Origin: Stenotrophomonas_A sp036566925
GTDB taxonomy: Bacteria; Pseudomonadota; Gammaproteobacteria; Xanthomonadales; Xanthomonadaceae
Length of the DNA: 64,000 nucleotides
Assembly (NCBI GenBank): GCA_036566925.1
Contig: DATCVI010000055.1
Span: 1 to 64,000 of the forward strand
Direction: 5' to 3'
Program-made: the position numbers and the translations under genes
The notes under the pieces: model-generated
Told to the model about the DNA's origin: nothing
Database searches by the model: none
What the model saw: the letters and a program-made list of their open reading frames with translations, nothing else
In this document: positions 8,640 to 18,000 of the stretch, one piece after another
Layout: each line of letters starts with the position of its first letter
How positions within the stretch are numbered: position 1 is the first letter of the stretch

Positions 8640-9155
8640 TTGGCGCTATCGATCCAGACGCAACGCCTGCATTTGCGTGAGCTCTCGCCGCAACAAGATG
8701 CGGCGAACATGCTGGCGCTGTTGAACGACCCAGGTTTCATTGCCGGCATTGGCGACCGCAGCGTGCGCAACGAAGCCGAGGCTCGCGAGTACCTGGCGCA
8801 TTGGCATGGCGCGCAATACGCCAGCGTGGGCTTTGGCCACTACGCGCTCGAGCTGCGCCAGGGCGGTGAGTTCATCGGCACCGCCGGGCTGATCCAACGC
8901 GCGGACCTCGCGTTGCCCGATATCGGCTACGCATTGCTATCGGCACACCACGGTCGCGGCTATGCCGAAGAAGCGGCCCGCGCGGTGATGGCCCATGCCC
9001 GCGAGACCCTGGGCCTGCGCGGCCTGTGCGGCATCGTCTCGCCGGGCAACACCGCCTCGGTACGGCTGCTGGAAAAACTCGGCCTGCGCCGCGAGGGCGA
9101 GTACGTGATTGCCCCCGAACGCGAGCCGCTGGCCTATTACGCCATCAGCTTCTGA
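8640..9155 (+). CDS. GNAT-family N-acetyltransferase (RimJ/RimL-like)
   Basis: A 171-residue acetyl-CoA-dependent N-acetyltransferase, similar in layout to RimJ/RimL ribosomal protein or amino-acid acetyltransferases (TQRLHLRELSP, then IGYALLSAHHGRGYAEEAARAVM as the acetyl-CoA-binding segment, and the C-terminal 'SVRLLEKLGLRREGEY'). The TTG at 8640 is taken as the start because AAGGAG lies seven bases before it; the GTG at 8613 has no such site. The substrate cannot be read from sequence. Its stop lies seven bases from the convergent yceH stop. Confidence 0.85.
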   Translation: MALSIQTQRLHLRELSPQQDAANMLALLNDPGFIAGIGDRSVRNEAEAREYLAHWHGAQYASVGFGHYALELRQGGEFIGTAGLIQRADLALPDIGYALLSAHHGRGYAEEAARAVMAHARETLGLRGLCGIVSPGNTASVRLLEKLGLRREGEYVIAPEREPLAYYAISF

Positions 9156-9162
9156 AGCAGGC

Positions 9163-9822
9163 TCAGTCGCGCCCGGCGTCGAGCGCATCAAGGCGCGCCT
9201 GCAGCTCGGCCACCTGTGATTCAAGGATCGACACGCGCGCGGCAAGGTCGGACGAGGCCGACGGCGCCGCCGCGGCACTCGGCACCGCCACTGCCGTGGT
9301 ATCCACCGGCCCGCACAGGCCATGCGCGTAGCGCTCTTCGCGCTGCCCGCTCGCGCGCGGCAGGGCGGCGACCAGGTCGCGCTGGGCCAGCCGCTCCAGC
9401 ACGTGGCGGATTTCCTCGGCATCGTTGAAGCGCAGCATGCGCTCGCTGCGGGCGAACAACTCATGCACGGTCTGCGGGCCGCGCAGGCACAGCAGGGCCA
9501 GCAGCACGACCTGTTGACGGGTCAGGCCGAGGGCGACCTCCAGCCGGTGCTCGTAGCGCTCGGCGCGCGAGGAGAACTGCTGCCGCACCAGCCCAAGACC
9601 TTCCAGCTGGCGCAAGGCGCGATGGACTTCCCCGGTTTCCAGCGCCATCACCGGCTCGCGCGCGGTCTTCTGGTTGGCGGCCACCTGCGCCGCGTTCACG
9701 GTCAGTGGGTAGGTGTCCGGCGTGGTCGCCTCTTTTTCGACCAGGCAGCCCAAGACCCGGGCTTGCGCGGGATCGAGGACCGGAATCGGGGGCAGGTCGG
9801 GGGCATTCATGGGAACGGACAT
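9163..9822 (-). CDS. yceH: YceH family protein (DUF480)
   Basis: A 219-residue DUF480 protein built from two winged-helix units. Typical segments are VLDPAQARVLGCLVEKEATT, DTYPLTVNAAQVAANQK, LETGEVHRALRQLEGLGLV and RGPQTVHELFARSERM. The C-terminal 40 residues form a short coiled coil (LAARVSILESQVAELQARLDAL). Function is not established; the winged helices suggest DNA binding. The start is either 9822 or 9810; neither has a good ribosome binding site. Confidence 0.86.
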   Translation of the reverse strand: MSVPMNAPDLPPIPVLDPAQARVLGCLVEKEATTPDTYPLTVNAAQVAANQKTAREPVMALETGEVHRALRQLEGLGLVRQQFSSRAERYEHRLEVALGLTRQQVVLLALLCLRGPQTVHELFARSERMLRFNDAEEIRHVLERLAQRDLVAALPRASGQREERYAHGLCGPVDTTAVAVPSAAAAPSASSDLAARVSILESQVAELQARLDALDAGRD

Positions 9823-9921
9823 CCGGGAGCAGGGGCCGGCAGGATAGCCGGGCCGGGGCGCTGAAACCCGCAGGTCACTGCCAAGCCGGTAAAATTGCCG
9901 CACTTTCCCTGGTAGTAGCCC

Positions 9922-10860
9922 ATGCGTCGCAGCAATTCCCTGACCCTGACCCTCCTCGCCGCCAGCCTGCTGGCGTTGTCCGCCTGCAAGGTACAAGCGC
10001 CGGAAGGGGCCACCGCCGCCAAGCCCGCGCTGGCGCCCTCGGCCGCGCCGAAGGCGGCCGGACACACGGCGCAGGCCGATGGCGTGGCCGCTGACGACAA
10101 TCTCAATGCGGTGCTGTGGATGCAGCGTTCGGAGGAATATCGCGCGCTGTCCGAACAGACCTACCGCGCCGCCGCCGACCGCCTGGACGAGGCCTTGAAG
10201 GAGGCCAACTGGGATGCGCTGGTACCGGAAGAGCGCGGCAACGCCGCCAAGGGCCTGAAGCCGGCCGTGGTGATGGACGTGGACGAAACCGTGCTGGACA
10301 ACTCGCCCTACCAGGCCCGCCTGATTCGCGACAACCAGGAATACGACGAAGTCACCTGGGCGCAATGGGTCGCCGAAAAGAAGGCCAAGGCCCTGCCGGG
10401 CGTGGTCGATTTCGCCAAGGCCGCCGACGCCAAGGGCGTGACCATCCTCTACATCTCCAACCGCGCCGTGCACCTGCAGGACGCCACCCTGGCCAACCTG
10501 CGCAAGGTCGGCATGCCGGTAGCCGACAACAGCGTGTTGCTTGGCCTGGGCACGGTGGTCAAGGATTGCGAACAGAACGGCAGCGAGAAGAATTGCCGGC
10601 GCCGCCTGGCCGGCCAGCAGTACCGCGTGCTGATGCAGTTCGGCGACCAGCTCGGCGACTTCGTCCAGGTGCTGGCCAACACGCCGCAAGGCCGCGGCGA
10701 ATTGCTGCAGCAGTACCACGACTGGTTCGGCGAGCGCTGGTGGATGCTGCCCAACCCAAGCTATGGCGGCTGGGAGCCGGCGCAGTTCAACAACGACTAC
10801 ACCCAACCGCGCGCGGCCCGCCGCCAGGCCAAGCGCGACGCCCTGGACGTAGCGCCATGA
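9922..10860 (+). CDS. 5'-nucleotidase, lipoprotein e(P4) family
   Basis: A 312-residue HAD-superfamily (class C acid phosphatase) outer-membrane lipoprotein. A lipoprotein signal ends in LLALSAC, with the lipid-carrying Cys at about residue 21. The catalytic motif is DVDETVLDN, followed by the second HAD signature ISNR, and the late motif is FGDQLGDF. In Haemophilus the e(P4) enzyme releases phosphate from nicotinamide mononucleotide and other 5'-nucleotides; the same general role is inferred here. The stop overlaps the pyrF start by four bases (ATGA), so the two nucleotide-related genes are probably translationally coupled. A TAAAAT -10-like element lies at 9890. Confidence 0.9.
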   Translation: MRRSNSLTLTLLAASLLALSACKVQAPEGATAAKPALAPSAAPKAAGHTAQADGVAADDNLNAVLWMQRSEEYRALSEQTYRAAADRLDEALKEANWDALVPEERGNAAKGLKPAVVMDVDETVLDNSPYQARLIRDNQEYDEVTWAQWVAEKKAKALPGVVDFAKAADAKGVTILYISNRAVHLQDATLANLRKVGMPVADNSVLLGLGTVVKDCEQNGSEKNCRRRLAGQQYRVLMQFGDQLGDFVQVLANTPQGRGELLQQYHDWFGERWWMLPNPSYGGWEPAQFNNDYTQPRAARRQAKRDALDVAP

Positions 10861-11576
10861 GCCGGCCACCGCTGCCGCTCACTGCACGCGAACGGCTGAT
10901 CTTCGCGCTCGATGTCCCCGGCCGCGCCGAAGCGCTGCAATGGGTCGATCGCCTCGGCGATGCGGTGTCTTTCTACAAGATCGGCATGGAACTGCTGGCC
11001 TCGGGCGAGTATTTCCAGGTCCTGGATGAGCTGGCCAAGCGCGACAAGCGCATCTTCGTCGACCTCAAGTTCTTCGACATTCCGGCCACGATCGGCGGGG
11101 TGATCGGCCGGTTGTCGCAATGGCCGGTGAGCTATTGCACCGTGCACGGCTGGCACGCGCCGATGTTGCAGGCCGCGGTGGAAGCAAACCGCAGCGACAT
11201 GCGTTTGCTGGCAGTGACCGTGTTGACCTCGATGGGTCGCGCCGACTTGTGCGCGATGGGCATCGATCGCGAACCAGCCGAGGTGGTCGTCGAGCGCGCG
11301 CTGGCAGCGCAGGCGAGCGGCATCGATGGCGTGATTGCATCCGGCCAGGAAGCCGGCGCGATCCGCCGCGCCACCGGCGCCGGCTTCTCCATCGTCTGCC
11401 CGGGCATCCGCCCCGGCGGGCCGGTGGGCGACGACCAGCAGCGCACCGTGGGCGTGGCCGAAGCCTTTCGCGAGGGCGCCGACGCGATCGTCGTCGGCCG
11501 GCCGATCCGCAAGGCGAGCGACCCGGTGACCGCCGCCGAAGCCATCCAGGCCGAGATCGCCGCGCTGTCGTTCTGA
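10857..11576 (+). CDS. pyrF: Orotidine 5'-phosphate decarboxylase
   Basis: A 239-residue TIM-barrel enzyme catalysing the last step of UMP synthesis (OMP to UMP + CO2). The catalytic motif FVDLKFFDIPATI carries the essential Asp/Lys pair. Other family marks are LIFALDV, FYKIGMELL, TVHGWHAPM, VLTSM and the phosphate-binding end CPGIRPGG ... AIVVGRPI. The start overlaps the preceding stop (ATGA). Its stop codon is immediately followed by the stop of the convergent TonB receptor gene with no base between them, so any terminator must lie inside coding sequence. Confidence 0.95.
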   Translation: MSRPPLPLTARERLIFALDVPGRAEALQWVDRLGDAVSFYKIGMELLASGEYFQVLDELAKRDKRIFVDLKFFDIPATIGGVIGRLSQWPVSYCTVHGWHAPMLQAAVEANRSDMRLLAVTVLTSMGRADLCAMGIDREPAEVVVERALAAQASGIDGVIASGQEAGAIRRATGAGFSIVCPGIRPGGPVGDDQQRTVGVAEAFREGADAIVVGRPIRKASDPVTAAEAIQAEIAALSF

Positions 11577-14500
11577 CTAGAACTTCAGCCCGACTTCGAG
11601 CTTCACCTGCCGCGGCGTGCCGGTGATGTTGCCGGCGCGGTTGTACCAGGCATGGCGCTGGCCTTCCCAGTTGGCCATGTCCAGGTCGACCAGGTTGTCG
11701 AAGTTGAGCACGTTGATGATGTCCACGCGCGCGTACATCGAGGTAGCGCCGGCCAGCTTGAACTCCTTGGTGGCCTGCAGGTCGAGCGAGCGATAGCCGA
11801 AGATCGGCCCGCCCAGCAGGAAGCGACCGTTGCCGTTCGGCTTCACTGCCACCGGCACGCACTGAGGCTGGTCGCCGTACGGCGCAAGTTCCTGACAATA
11901 GCGGGTGTTCGCGCTGACCGGGGTGGCCAGGGTGAGCTTGGCGCCGAAGGTGATGCCCCACGGGCCGTCGTAATTGCCCGTCAGCACCAGGCGATGGCGC
12001 GCAGCGGCATTGGAGCGCACGAAGGGATAGGCCTTCATGGTCGGCATATCGAAGGCGTAGTGCTCGTTGATGTCGCGGTTCTGCCGCGCGTGGGTCCAGG
12101 TGTAGGCCGCCGACATACCCCAGCCGCTTTCCTTGGTATACGGCTTCTGCGCCGACAACAGCAACTGCGTGGTACGAGTTTCGATGCCCGAATCGCTCAG
12201 GATCAAGCTGCCGAAGCCCGGCAAGCCGCAACCCCACGGCTGCATGTAGCCCGGCTCGGCCGACCGGTTGCACAAGCGCGGTGTATCGAAGAAGTTGCCG
12301 TTGGGATAGCGATTGCCAAGCACGAAGGCAAAGCCGTTGTGGCTGAGGATGCGCGTGACCGTGACGTCGGTGCTCCAGTCGCCGACGCGGTTACGCATGC
12401 CCAGGCTGAACTGGTCCGAGTAGGGCGCCTTGAGCTTGTTGTCGAGCAGGTCAACTTCGATGCCCGCGTTGCTTGCCGGGCCCACCAGCGCTTGCAGGTT
12501 GCCCAGTCCGCCCAGCAGGCCCGGGTCCCAGGGATAGCAGGGCGCCGCGCCGCGATAGCAGCCGCCGCTGGCGGGGTCGGCGAAATTCACTGTGATCTGC
12601 GGCAGTGCGGCCTTCGTGCGTTCCAGCTGCAGGTAGGTAAACAGGTCGCGGTCATAAGCGCGACCTGCACCGCCGTGGATGACGTGTTGCTCGTCGGCGC
12701 CGATGTCGTAGGAGAACCCCAGCCGCGGTTGCCACGCGCCCTTGAAGGTACTGCGGTTGTGCCCGCTGCTGAGGTAGTCGTTGATCTCGATGCCGCCTTT
12801 TGCCAGCGTCTGCGCGTAGGTTTGCCCGGCGGCCGCGTTGGGATCCTGGCCGCCAAGGGCGGCGACCACGTTGGGCGGCGTCACGAACGCCAGGTACGAG
12901 GGATTCTTCTCGTAGTCCCAACGCAGGCCCAGGTTCAACTCGAGGTGGTCGTTGATGCGCCAATCGTCCTGGATATACAGCCCGATCTGTTCGGTGCGCG
13001 TGCGCACGCTCGGGGTCAGGCCGCCGACGCCGACGACCGGTTTGGTGAAGAACGCCTTGTACGGCACCGCGGCCGGGAAAGCCGGGTTCTCCAGCGAATA
13101 GGAGAACTGCGGATTGATGTCGCTGGCATCGGCGGCATACAGATCGATGCGCTTGTAGCGGGCGCCCATCTTGACGGTGTGCTCGCCCTGCCATTGCAGG
13201 CCGCTCAGGGTGAGGTTGTCTTCCAGCGACCAGCCTTTTTGTCCCTTGCGCTGCGCATCCAGCGGCGAGCCGCCGGCAGTTTCCAATACGGTGGGGTCCT
13301 GGCTGCCGTCGGGCGTGGTGTAGAGCAGGCCATTGCCCAGCGTCATCGGCGTCGGCTGGTAGAACGTGTTCTCCGAAGTGGCCAGCACCTCGTTGAACCA
13401 GCTGTCGCCGCTGTGGTCCCAACGCAAGGTCCAGCGCCGATCGGTGTTGTCGGTGATGGTGCCGTGCGAGCGCGCCGTGGTGCCACCCAGGCCGATCTGA
13501 TCCTCCTTGCGGTCCTGCACGGACAGCTCGATGCGATCGCGGTCGCTTGGCTCCAGGTCGATCTTGGCGAACACCTGGTCCTGCTGGAACGGCTGGCTCG
13601 CCGGCCCGAGTTCCGCCGCGGCAGGCGTCGGCAGGCTGTCGATGGCGTTGCGGGCCACGCCGCCCGGGCCCACCGTGGTCGGCAGGGAGAAGCGCTTGGC
13701 TTCATAGGCCACGAAGAAGTGCGCGCGGTCGCGCAGCAGCGGGCCGCCGAAGGCGAAGCCATACTCCTTCTCCGCCGACACCGCCTTGTCGTTGCCGGGC
13801 TGGCGCTCGCTCGGCGTGCGTGCGCGCAAGTCCTCGTCGGTGTAACGGTAGAAGGCTTCGCCGTGGAATTCGTTGGTGCCGGACTTGGTCACCGACGTCA
13901 CCGCGGCACTGGCGATCTGCCCGTACTCGGCCTTGTAGTTGGACGTGATCACCTTGTACTCGCCGATCGCCAGCTGCGAGAACGGATTTCCGGCGCTGGA
14001 GAACTGCCCGGCGATGCCGCCCCCGAGCACGTAGCTCTTCTGCCCGACACCGTCGATGTACACGTTGATGCCGTCGCTGCTCTGCGCCCCGCCGCGCAGC
14101 GAAGTGCGGCCGTTGGCGTCACGCGTGAACGCCATCCCGGGCACCGCATCGGCGAATTCAAGGAAGTTGCGCGAGACCTGCGGGGTGGTGCGGATCTGTC
14201 GCAGCGAGACGGTTTCGCCGACCTCTGGCGAACGCACCTCCTCGAGCATGGCCGGTGCGGTGACGGTGATCCGATCCAGGGTCGTGGTATCGGCGGGCGT
14301 TGCCGGCGCGGTGTCGAGGTCAAGGGTGACGGTGGAGGCCACGCTCAAGACGACGGTGCGGCTGCGGCCGGCCGCCTCGACCCGGTAGGTGCCCGGGGCC
14401 AGCCCGATCAATGAAAAGCCGCCGCTGGCGCCCAGCTTGGCGCGGCGAACTGCGCCGGTGGCTACTTCGGTGGCGACCACCTCGGTGCCTGCTGGCGCGT

Positions 14501-14624
14501 TGACCTGGCCGCGCAAGGCGGCGTTGGCCGATTGGGCGAAAGCGGGCGGCGGGGGCAGGCAAGCCACCAGGGCGCAGGCCAACAGGTGACGAACCAGGAT
14601 GCGGGATTGCTGCGACTTGCTCAC
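11577..14624 (-). CDS. TonB-dependent receptor, Oar-like, paralogue 1
   Basis: A 1015-residue outer-membrane active transporter. In order: signal peptide ending PPAFAQS, a carboxypeptidase-regulatory-like beta-sandwich (about residues 35-105; GLAPGTYRVEAAG), a plug (about 115-250; SRNFLEFADAVPGM, then LRGGAQSSDGINVYIDGVG) and a long 22-strand-type barrel ending in the usual terminal phenylalanine (GLKF). The start is a GTG with GGGAGG seven bases upstream. It is clearly paralogous to the next gene over its whole length. A LacI-family-like operator motif lies 16 bases upstream of the start. The substrate is unknown; Oar-like receptors are often linked to sugars or peptides. Confidence 0.93.
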   Translation of the reverse strand: MSKSQQSRILVRHLLACALVACLPPPPAFAQSANAALRGQVNAPAGTEVVATEVATGAVRRAKLGASGGFSLIGLAPGTYRVEAAGRSRTVVLSVASTVTLDLDTAPATPADTTTLDRITVTAPAMLEEVRSPEVGETVSLRQIRTTPQVSRNFLEFADAVPGMAFTRDANGRTSLRGGAQSSDGINVYIDGVGQKSYVLGGGIAGQFSSAGNPFSQLAIGEYKVITSNYKAEYGQIASAAVTSVTKSGTNEFHGEAFYRYTDEDLRARTPSERQPGNDKAVSAEKEYGFAFGGPLLRDRAHFFVAYEAKRFSLPTTVGPGGVARNAIDSLPTPAAAELGPASQPFQQDQVFAKIDLEPSDRDRIELSVQDRKEDQIGLGGTTARSHGTITDNTDRRWTLRWDHSGDSWFNEVLATSENTFYQPTPMTLGNGLLYTTPDGSQDPTVLETAGGSPLDAQRKGQKGWSLEDNLTLSGLQWQGEHTVKMGARYKRIDLYAADASDINPQFSYSLENPAFPAAVPYKAFFTKPVVGVGGLTPSVRTRTEQIGLYIQDDWRINDHLELNLGLRWDYEKNPSYLAFVTPPNVVAALGGQDPNAAAGQTYAQTLAKGGIEINDYLSSGHNRSTFKGAWQPRLGFSYDIGADEQHVIHGGAGRAYDRDLFTYLQLERTKAALPQITVNFADPASGGCYRGAAPCYPWDPGLLGGLGNLQALVGPASNAGIEVDLLDNKLKAPYSDQFSLGMRNRVGDWSTDVTVTRILSHNGFAFVLGNRYPNGNFFDTPRLCNRSAEPGYMQPWGCGLPGFGSLILSDSGIETRTTQLLLSAQKPYTKESGWGMSAAYTWTHARQNRDINEHYAFDMPTMKAYPFVRSNAAARHRLVLTGNYDGPWGITFGAKLTLATPVSANTRYCQELAPYGDQPQCVPVAVKPNGNGRFLLGGPIFGYRSLDLQATKEFKLAGATSMYARVDIINVLNFDNLVDLDMANWEGQRHAWYNRAGNITGTPRQVKLEVGLKF

Positions 14625-14640
14625 GTGGCCCTCCCAGGCG

Positions 14641-14654
14641 TGAAAGCGTTTCCG
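14641..14654. promoter_or_regulatory. LacI-family-like operator upstream of TonB receptor 1
   Basis: TGAAAGCGTTTCCG matches the LacI/GalR-type consensus TGNAANCGNTTNCA at 13 of 14 positions, including the central CG. It lies between the start codon of TonB receptor 1 and the AT-rich promoter region, where a bound repressor would block transcription. No LacI-family gene is present in the window. Confidence 0.45.
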
Positions 14655-14798
14655 GGAGGATTGGCTGATCGAAGCGCTAGCTCAACGCGAAGACGGTGCT
14701 ATCGGCCAGATCGTTGGATAAATCGAAGGGAATGGAGATTTATTATTCAAATTCAGTAAGTTACTCAGTAAACCTCGCCTGTTGCATAAAATTAAGGC

Positions 14799-14906
14799 AG
14801 CCTCTACCATGCCGCTCATCCGGTCCGCCGGAGATGTGCCACAACACTGTCCACTGGCTTCGGCCGGTTTTGAGGAGGCCGGGATCTCGCGATCCCGCCT
14901 CCTTTT
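14799..14906 (+). ncRNA. Candidate small RNA divergent from TonB receptor 1
   Basis: A plus-strand hairpin, GGAGGC and CGGGATC pairing with GATCCCG and CCTCC around a short loop, ends in TTTTTTATT near 14906. That is an intrinsic terminator, yet no plus-strand gene precedes it: the neighbouring genes run the other way. A TAAAAT -10-like box at 14787-14792 would start a transcript of about 107 nt. The -35 region is weak and no family is recognised. It could also be a leftover terminator. Confidence 0.33.
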
Positions 14907-14952
14907 TTATTGGCCCCCGTGTGGGACCGGGTGCCAGCATTGCTAACAGCAA

Positions 14953-14983
14953 GAAGGCCCGCGGACTGGGTCCGCGGGCCTTC
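14953..14983 (-). terminator. Terminator of TonB receptor 2
   Basis: A perfect 14-bp stem (GAAGGCCCGCGGAC, three-base loop, then its complement) begins 28 bases after the receptor 2 stop on the minus strand. The tail after it is T-rich rather than a pure T-run (TTGCTG). Confidence 0.75.
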
Positions 14984-15011
14984 GGTGTTGCCTCGAGCTT
15001 GCAGGACGGCT

Positions 15012-18000
15012 TTAGAACCGCACGCCCACCTCGACCTTGACCTGGCGCGGCGTACCGATGATGTCGCCGGTCTCGTTGTAGAACGCCCGCTTGTTGCCGG
15101 CTGCGTCGGTTACGTAAAGGATGTTGGTGAAGTTGTCGAAGTTGAAGACGTTGATGATGTCCAGGCGCGCGTACGCGCTCCAGTCACCGGCGATCTTGAA
15201 GTCCTTGGTCGCCTGCAGGTCCACCGAGCGGTAGCCGAAGATCTTGCCGCCGACCAGGAACTTGCCATTGCCCTGCGGGTTGAAGCCGGTCGGGATGCAC
15301 GCCGGCTCGTTCGAGCCGAACGCCGGGTCTGGTCCGCACAGGAACTCGTTACTCGGGATCGGCGTGGCCAGGGTCAGCTTGCCGCCGAAAGTGATCCCCC
15401 AGAAGCCGTCGTAGTTGGCCGTGGCCACCAAACGATGGCGCGCGGCGGCGTTGGACTTGATGAAGGGATAGTCATCGAGTGTGGCGGCGTCGAAGGCGTA
15501 GTGCTCGTTGATGTCGCGGGTCTGTCGTGCACTGGTCCAGGTATACGCGACCGACGCGCCCCAGCCGCTTTCCTTGCTGTAGGGCTTCTGCGCCGACAGC
15601 AGGATCTGGGTGGTGCGGGTCTTGATGCCGTTGTTGCCGACGATCAGGCCGCCGAAGGTGGGCACGCCGCAGCCCCAGGGTTGGCTGTAGCCGGTGGCAT
15701 TCGGGTTGCACAGCGAGGGCGTATCAAAGAAATTTCCGTTCGGGTAACGGTTGCCCAGGGTAAAGCCGAAGCCGTCGTAGCTGAGGACGCGGGTGACGGT
15801 GGCATCGGTCAGCCAGTCGCCGATCTGGTTGCTCATGCCCAGGCTGAACTGGTCGGAGTAGGGCGCTTTGAGGTTGTTGTTGAGCAGGTCGACTTCGGTG
15901 CCGGCATTGCTGGTGTTGCCGATCAAAGCTTGCAGGCCGGCCAGGCCGTTGAGCAGCGCCGGGTTCCAGTCGTAGCACGGCGCCGCGCCCTGGTAGCAGG
16001 CCCCGGTGGCCGGGTCGCGGAAGTTGACCGTCACCTGCGGCAACGCCGACTTGGTGACTTCCAGCTGCAGGTAGTCGAACAAGTCGCGGTCATAGGAGCG
16101 GCCGGCGCCACCGTGGATCACGTGCATCTCGTCGGCGTTGAGGTCGTAGGAGAAGCCCAGGCGTGGCTGCCAGGCACCGTCGAAGGCCTTGCGGTTGTTG
16201 CCGGTGGAAATGTAGTCGTTGACGTCCAGGCCGCCGAGTCGCAGCGAATCGGCATAGGTCTGGCCGGCCGGACCGTTGGGATCCTGGCTGTTGAGCGCGG
16301 CGACCACGTTCTGCGGCGTCACGAAGTTCAGGTAGGACGGGTTCTTTTCGTAGTCCCAACGCACGCCGATGTTGAGCATCAGGTGGTCGTTGACCTGCCA
16401 GTCGTCCTGGATATACAGGCCGTACTGCTTGGCATTGGACTTCACGCTCGGTGCCAGCCCGCCGATACCCGTCACCGGCTTGGTGAAGAACGCCTTGTAC
16501 GGCGTGTCGGAGGGGAAATCGGGATTGTCGAGCGAGTAGTAGAACTGCGGATTGATGTCCAGCGCGTCGGCCGCGTACAGGTCCACGTCCTTGTAGCGCG
16601 CGCCCATCTTGATGGTGTGCTCGCCGTGCCATTCAATCGCGTTGAGGGTGAAGTTGTCCTCGAGCGACCAACCCTTCTGGCCCTTGGTTTGCGCCGCCAG
16701 CGGCGAACCGCCCTCGATGCCGACGATGGTGGCATCGTTGCTGCCATTGGGCGTGGTGTAGATGTAGCCGTTGCCCAGGGTGATCGGAATCGGGTTGTTG
16801 AACGACTCTTCGTGGGTGGCCAGCACCTCGTTGTAGAACCAGTCACCGCTGTGGTTCCAGCGCAATGCCCAACGCGTATCGGTGTTCTCGCTGATGAAGC
16901 CATGCGAGCGCGCCGTGCTTCCGGAGAAGCTTTCCTGGGTCTCGTCGCGGTCCTGGTAGGACAGCTCGAAACGGTCGCGGTCAGTCGGCTCGAAGTCGAT
17001 CTTGGCGAAGTACAGGTCTTCCTGGAACTCCTGTGAGTCGGCGCCGAGTTGCGAAGCCGCATTGGCGGGCAGGAAGCCGACCGCACCGGCAGCCCCATCG
17101 TCCGGGACCGTGGTGGTGGGCAGGTCGAAGCGCTTGGCCTCATAGGTCATGAAGAAGTGCAGCTTGTCCTGGACGATCGGGCCGCCCAGCGCGAAGCCAT
17201 ATTCCTTCTCCGCCGACACCGCCTTGTCCTGGCCCGCCTGGCGTTCGGCCGGGGTCATCGCGCGCATGTCCTCGTCGGTGTAGCGATAGAACGCCTCGCC
17301 GTGGAACTCGTTGGTGCCGGACTTGGTCGCCGCGGTCACCGCCGAGCTCGCTACCTGGCCGTACTCGGCCTTGTAGTTGGAGGTGATGACCTTGTACTCG
17401 CCAATGGCCAGCTGCGGGAACGGATTGCCCGCGCTGCCGAACTGGCCGGCCACGCCGCCTTCCTTGACGTAGCTCTTCTGGCCCACGCCGTCGATGTAGA
17501 CGTTGGTCGAGCTGGTGTTCTGCGCGCCGCCGCGCAGCGAGGTGTTGCCCTTGGCATCGCGGGTGAACACCATGCCCGGGACCGCGTCGGCGAACTCGAG
17601 GAAGTTGCGCGACACCTGCGGGGTGGTCTGGATCTGCCGCAGCGAGACGGTCTTGCCGACTTCGGAGGTACGCACTTCCTGCAGCAGGGTCGGCGCGGTG
17701 ACAGTGACCGCGTCCAGCGTGGTAGCGGCACCGGCGCTGGGCGCGGCGGCCTCGCCGGCGGCGATGTTGAGGGTGGCGGTGGAGGCCACTGTCACGGTCA
17801 CCGTCTCGGTGCGGCCGGCGGCCTCGACCCGATACGTGCCCGGCTGCAGGCCGACGACGGTATAGGCGCCATCGGCGCCCGTGGTGGCACGGCGGACCGC
17901 GCCGGTGGCAACGTTGGTGGCGACCACCTCGGTGCCGGCGGCAGGGGCGGACTGCGAGGTCACCTTGCCGCGCAGGTTGGCGTTGGCCGATTGGGCGAAC

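Larger units (their letters stand above)
14625..15011. other. Intergenic region between the two TonB receptor genes
   Basis: 387 bases without a protein gene. From left to right: the GGGAGG ribosome binding site and operator-like motif of receptor 1; an AT-rich stretch (14714-14795) that probably holds the receptor 1 promoter; an 11-base perfect palindrome AGTAAGTTACT (14755-14765); a TAAAAT -10-like element on the plus strand (14787); a plus-strand hairpin with a six-T tail (about 14875-14906); and the 14-bp terminator stem of receptor 2 (14953-14983). Confidence 0.7.

Noticed and set aside
9163..10869. A 568-codon frame extending yceH far upstream
   Set aside because: The extra part is antisense to the e(P4) gene. 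The DUF480 protein starts at 9822 or 9810.
11652..14414. A 920-codon open frame on the plus strand opposite TonB receptor 1
   Set aside because: High GC with strong third-position bias keeps the antisense frame open. The receptor on the minus strand has signal peptide, plug, barrel and terminal Phe.
14872..14906. Hairpin read as a terminator for TonB receptor 2
   Set aside because: Its T-run lies on the plus strand, while the receptor is on the minus strand and has its own 14-bp stem at 14953-14983.
14910..17036. A 708-codon plus-strand frame opposite TonB receptor 2
   Set aside because: Same antisense effect; no ribosome binding site and no recognisable domain.
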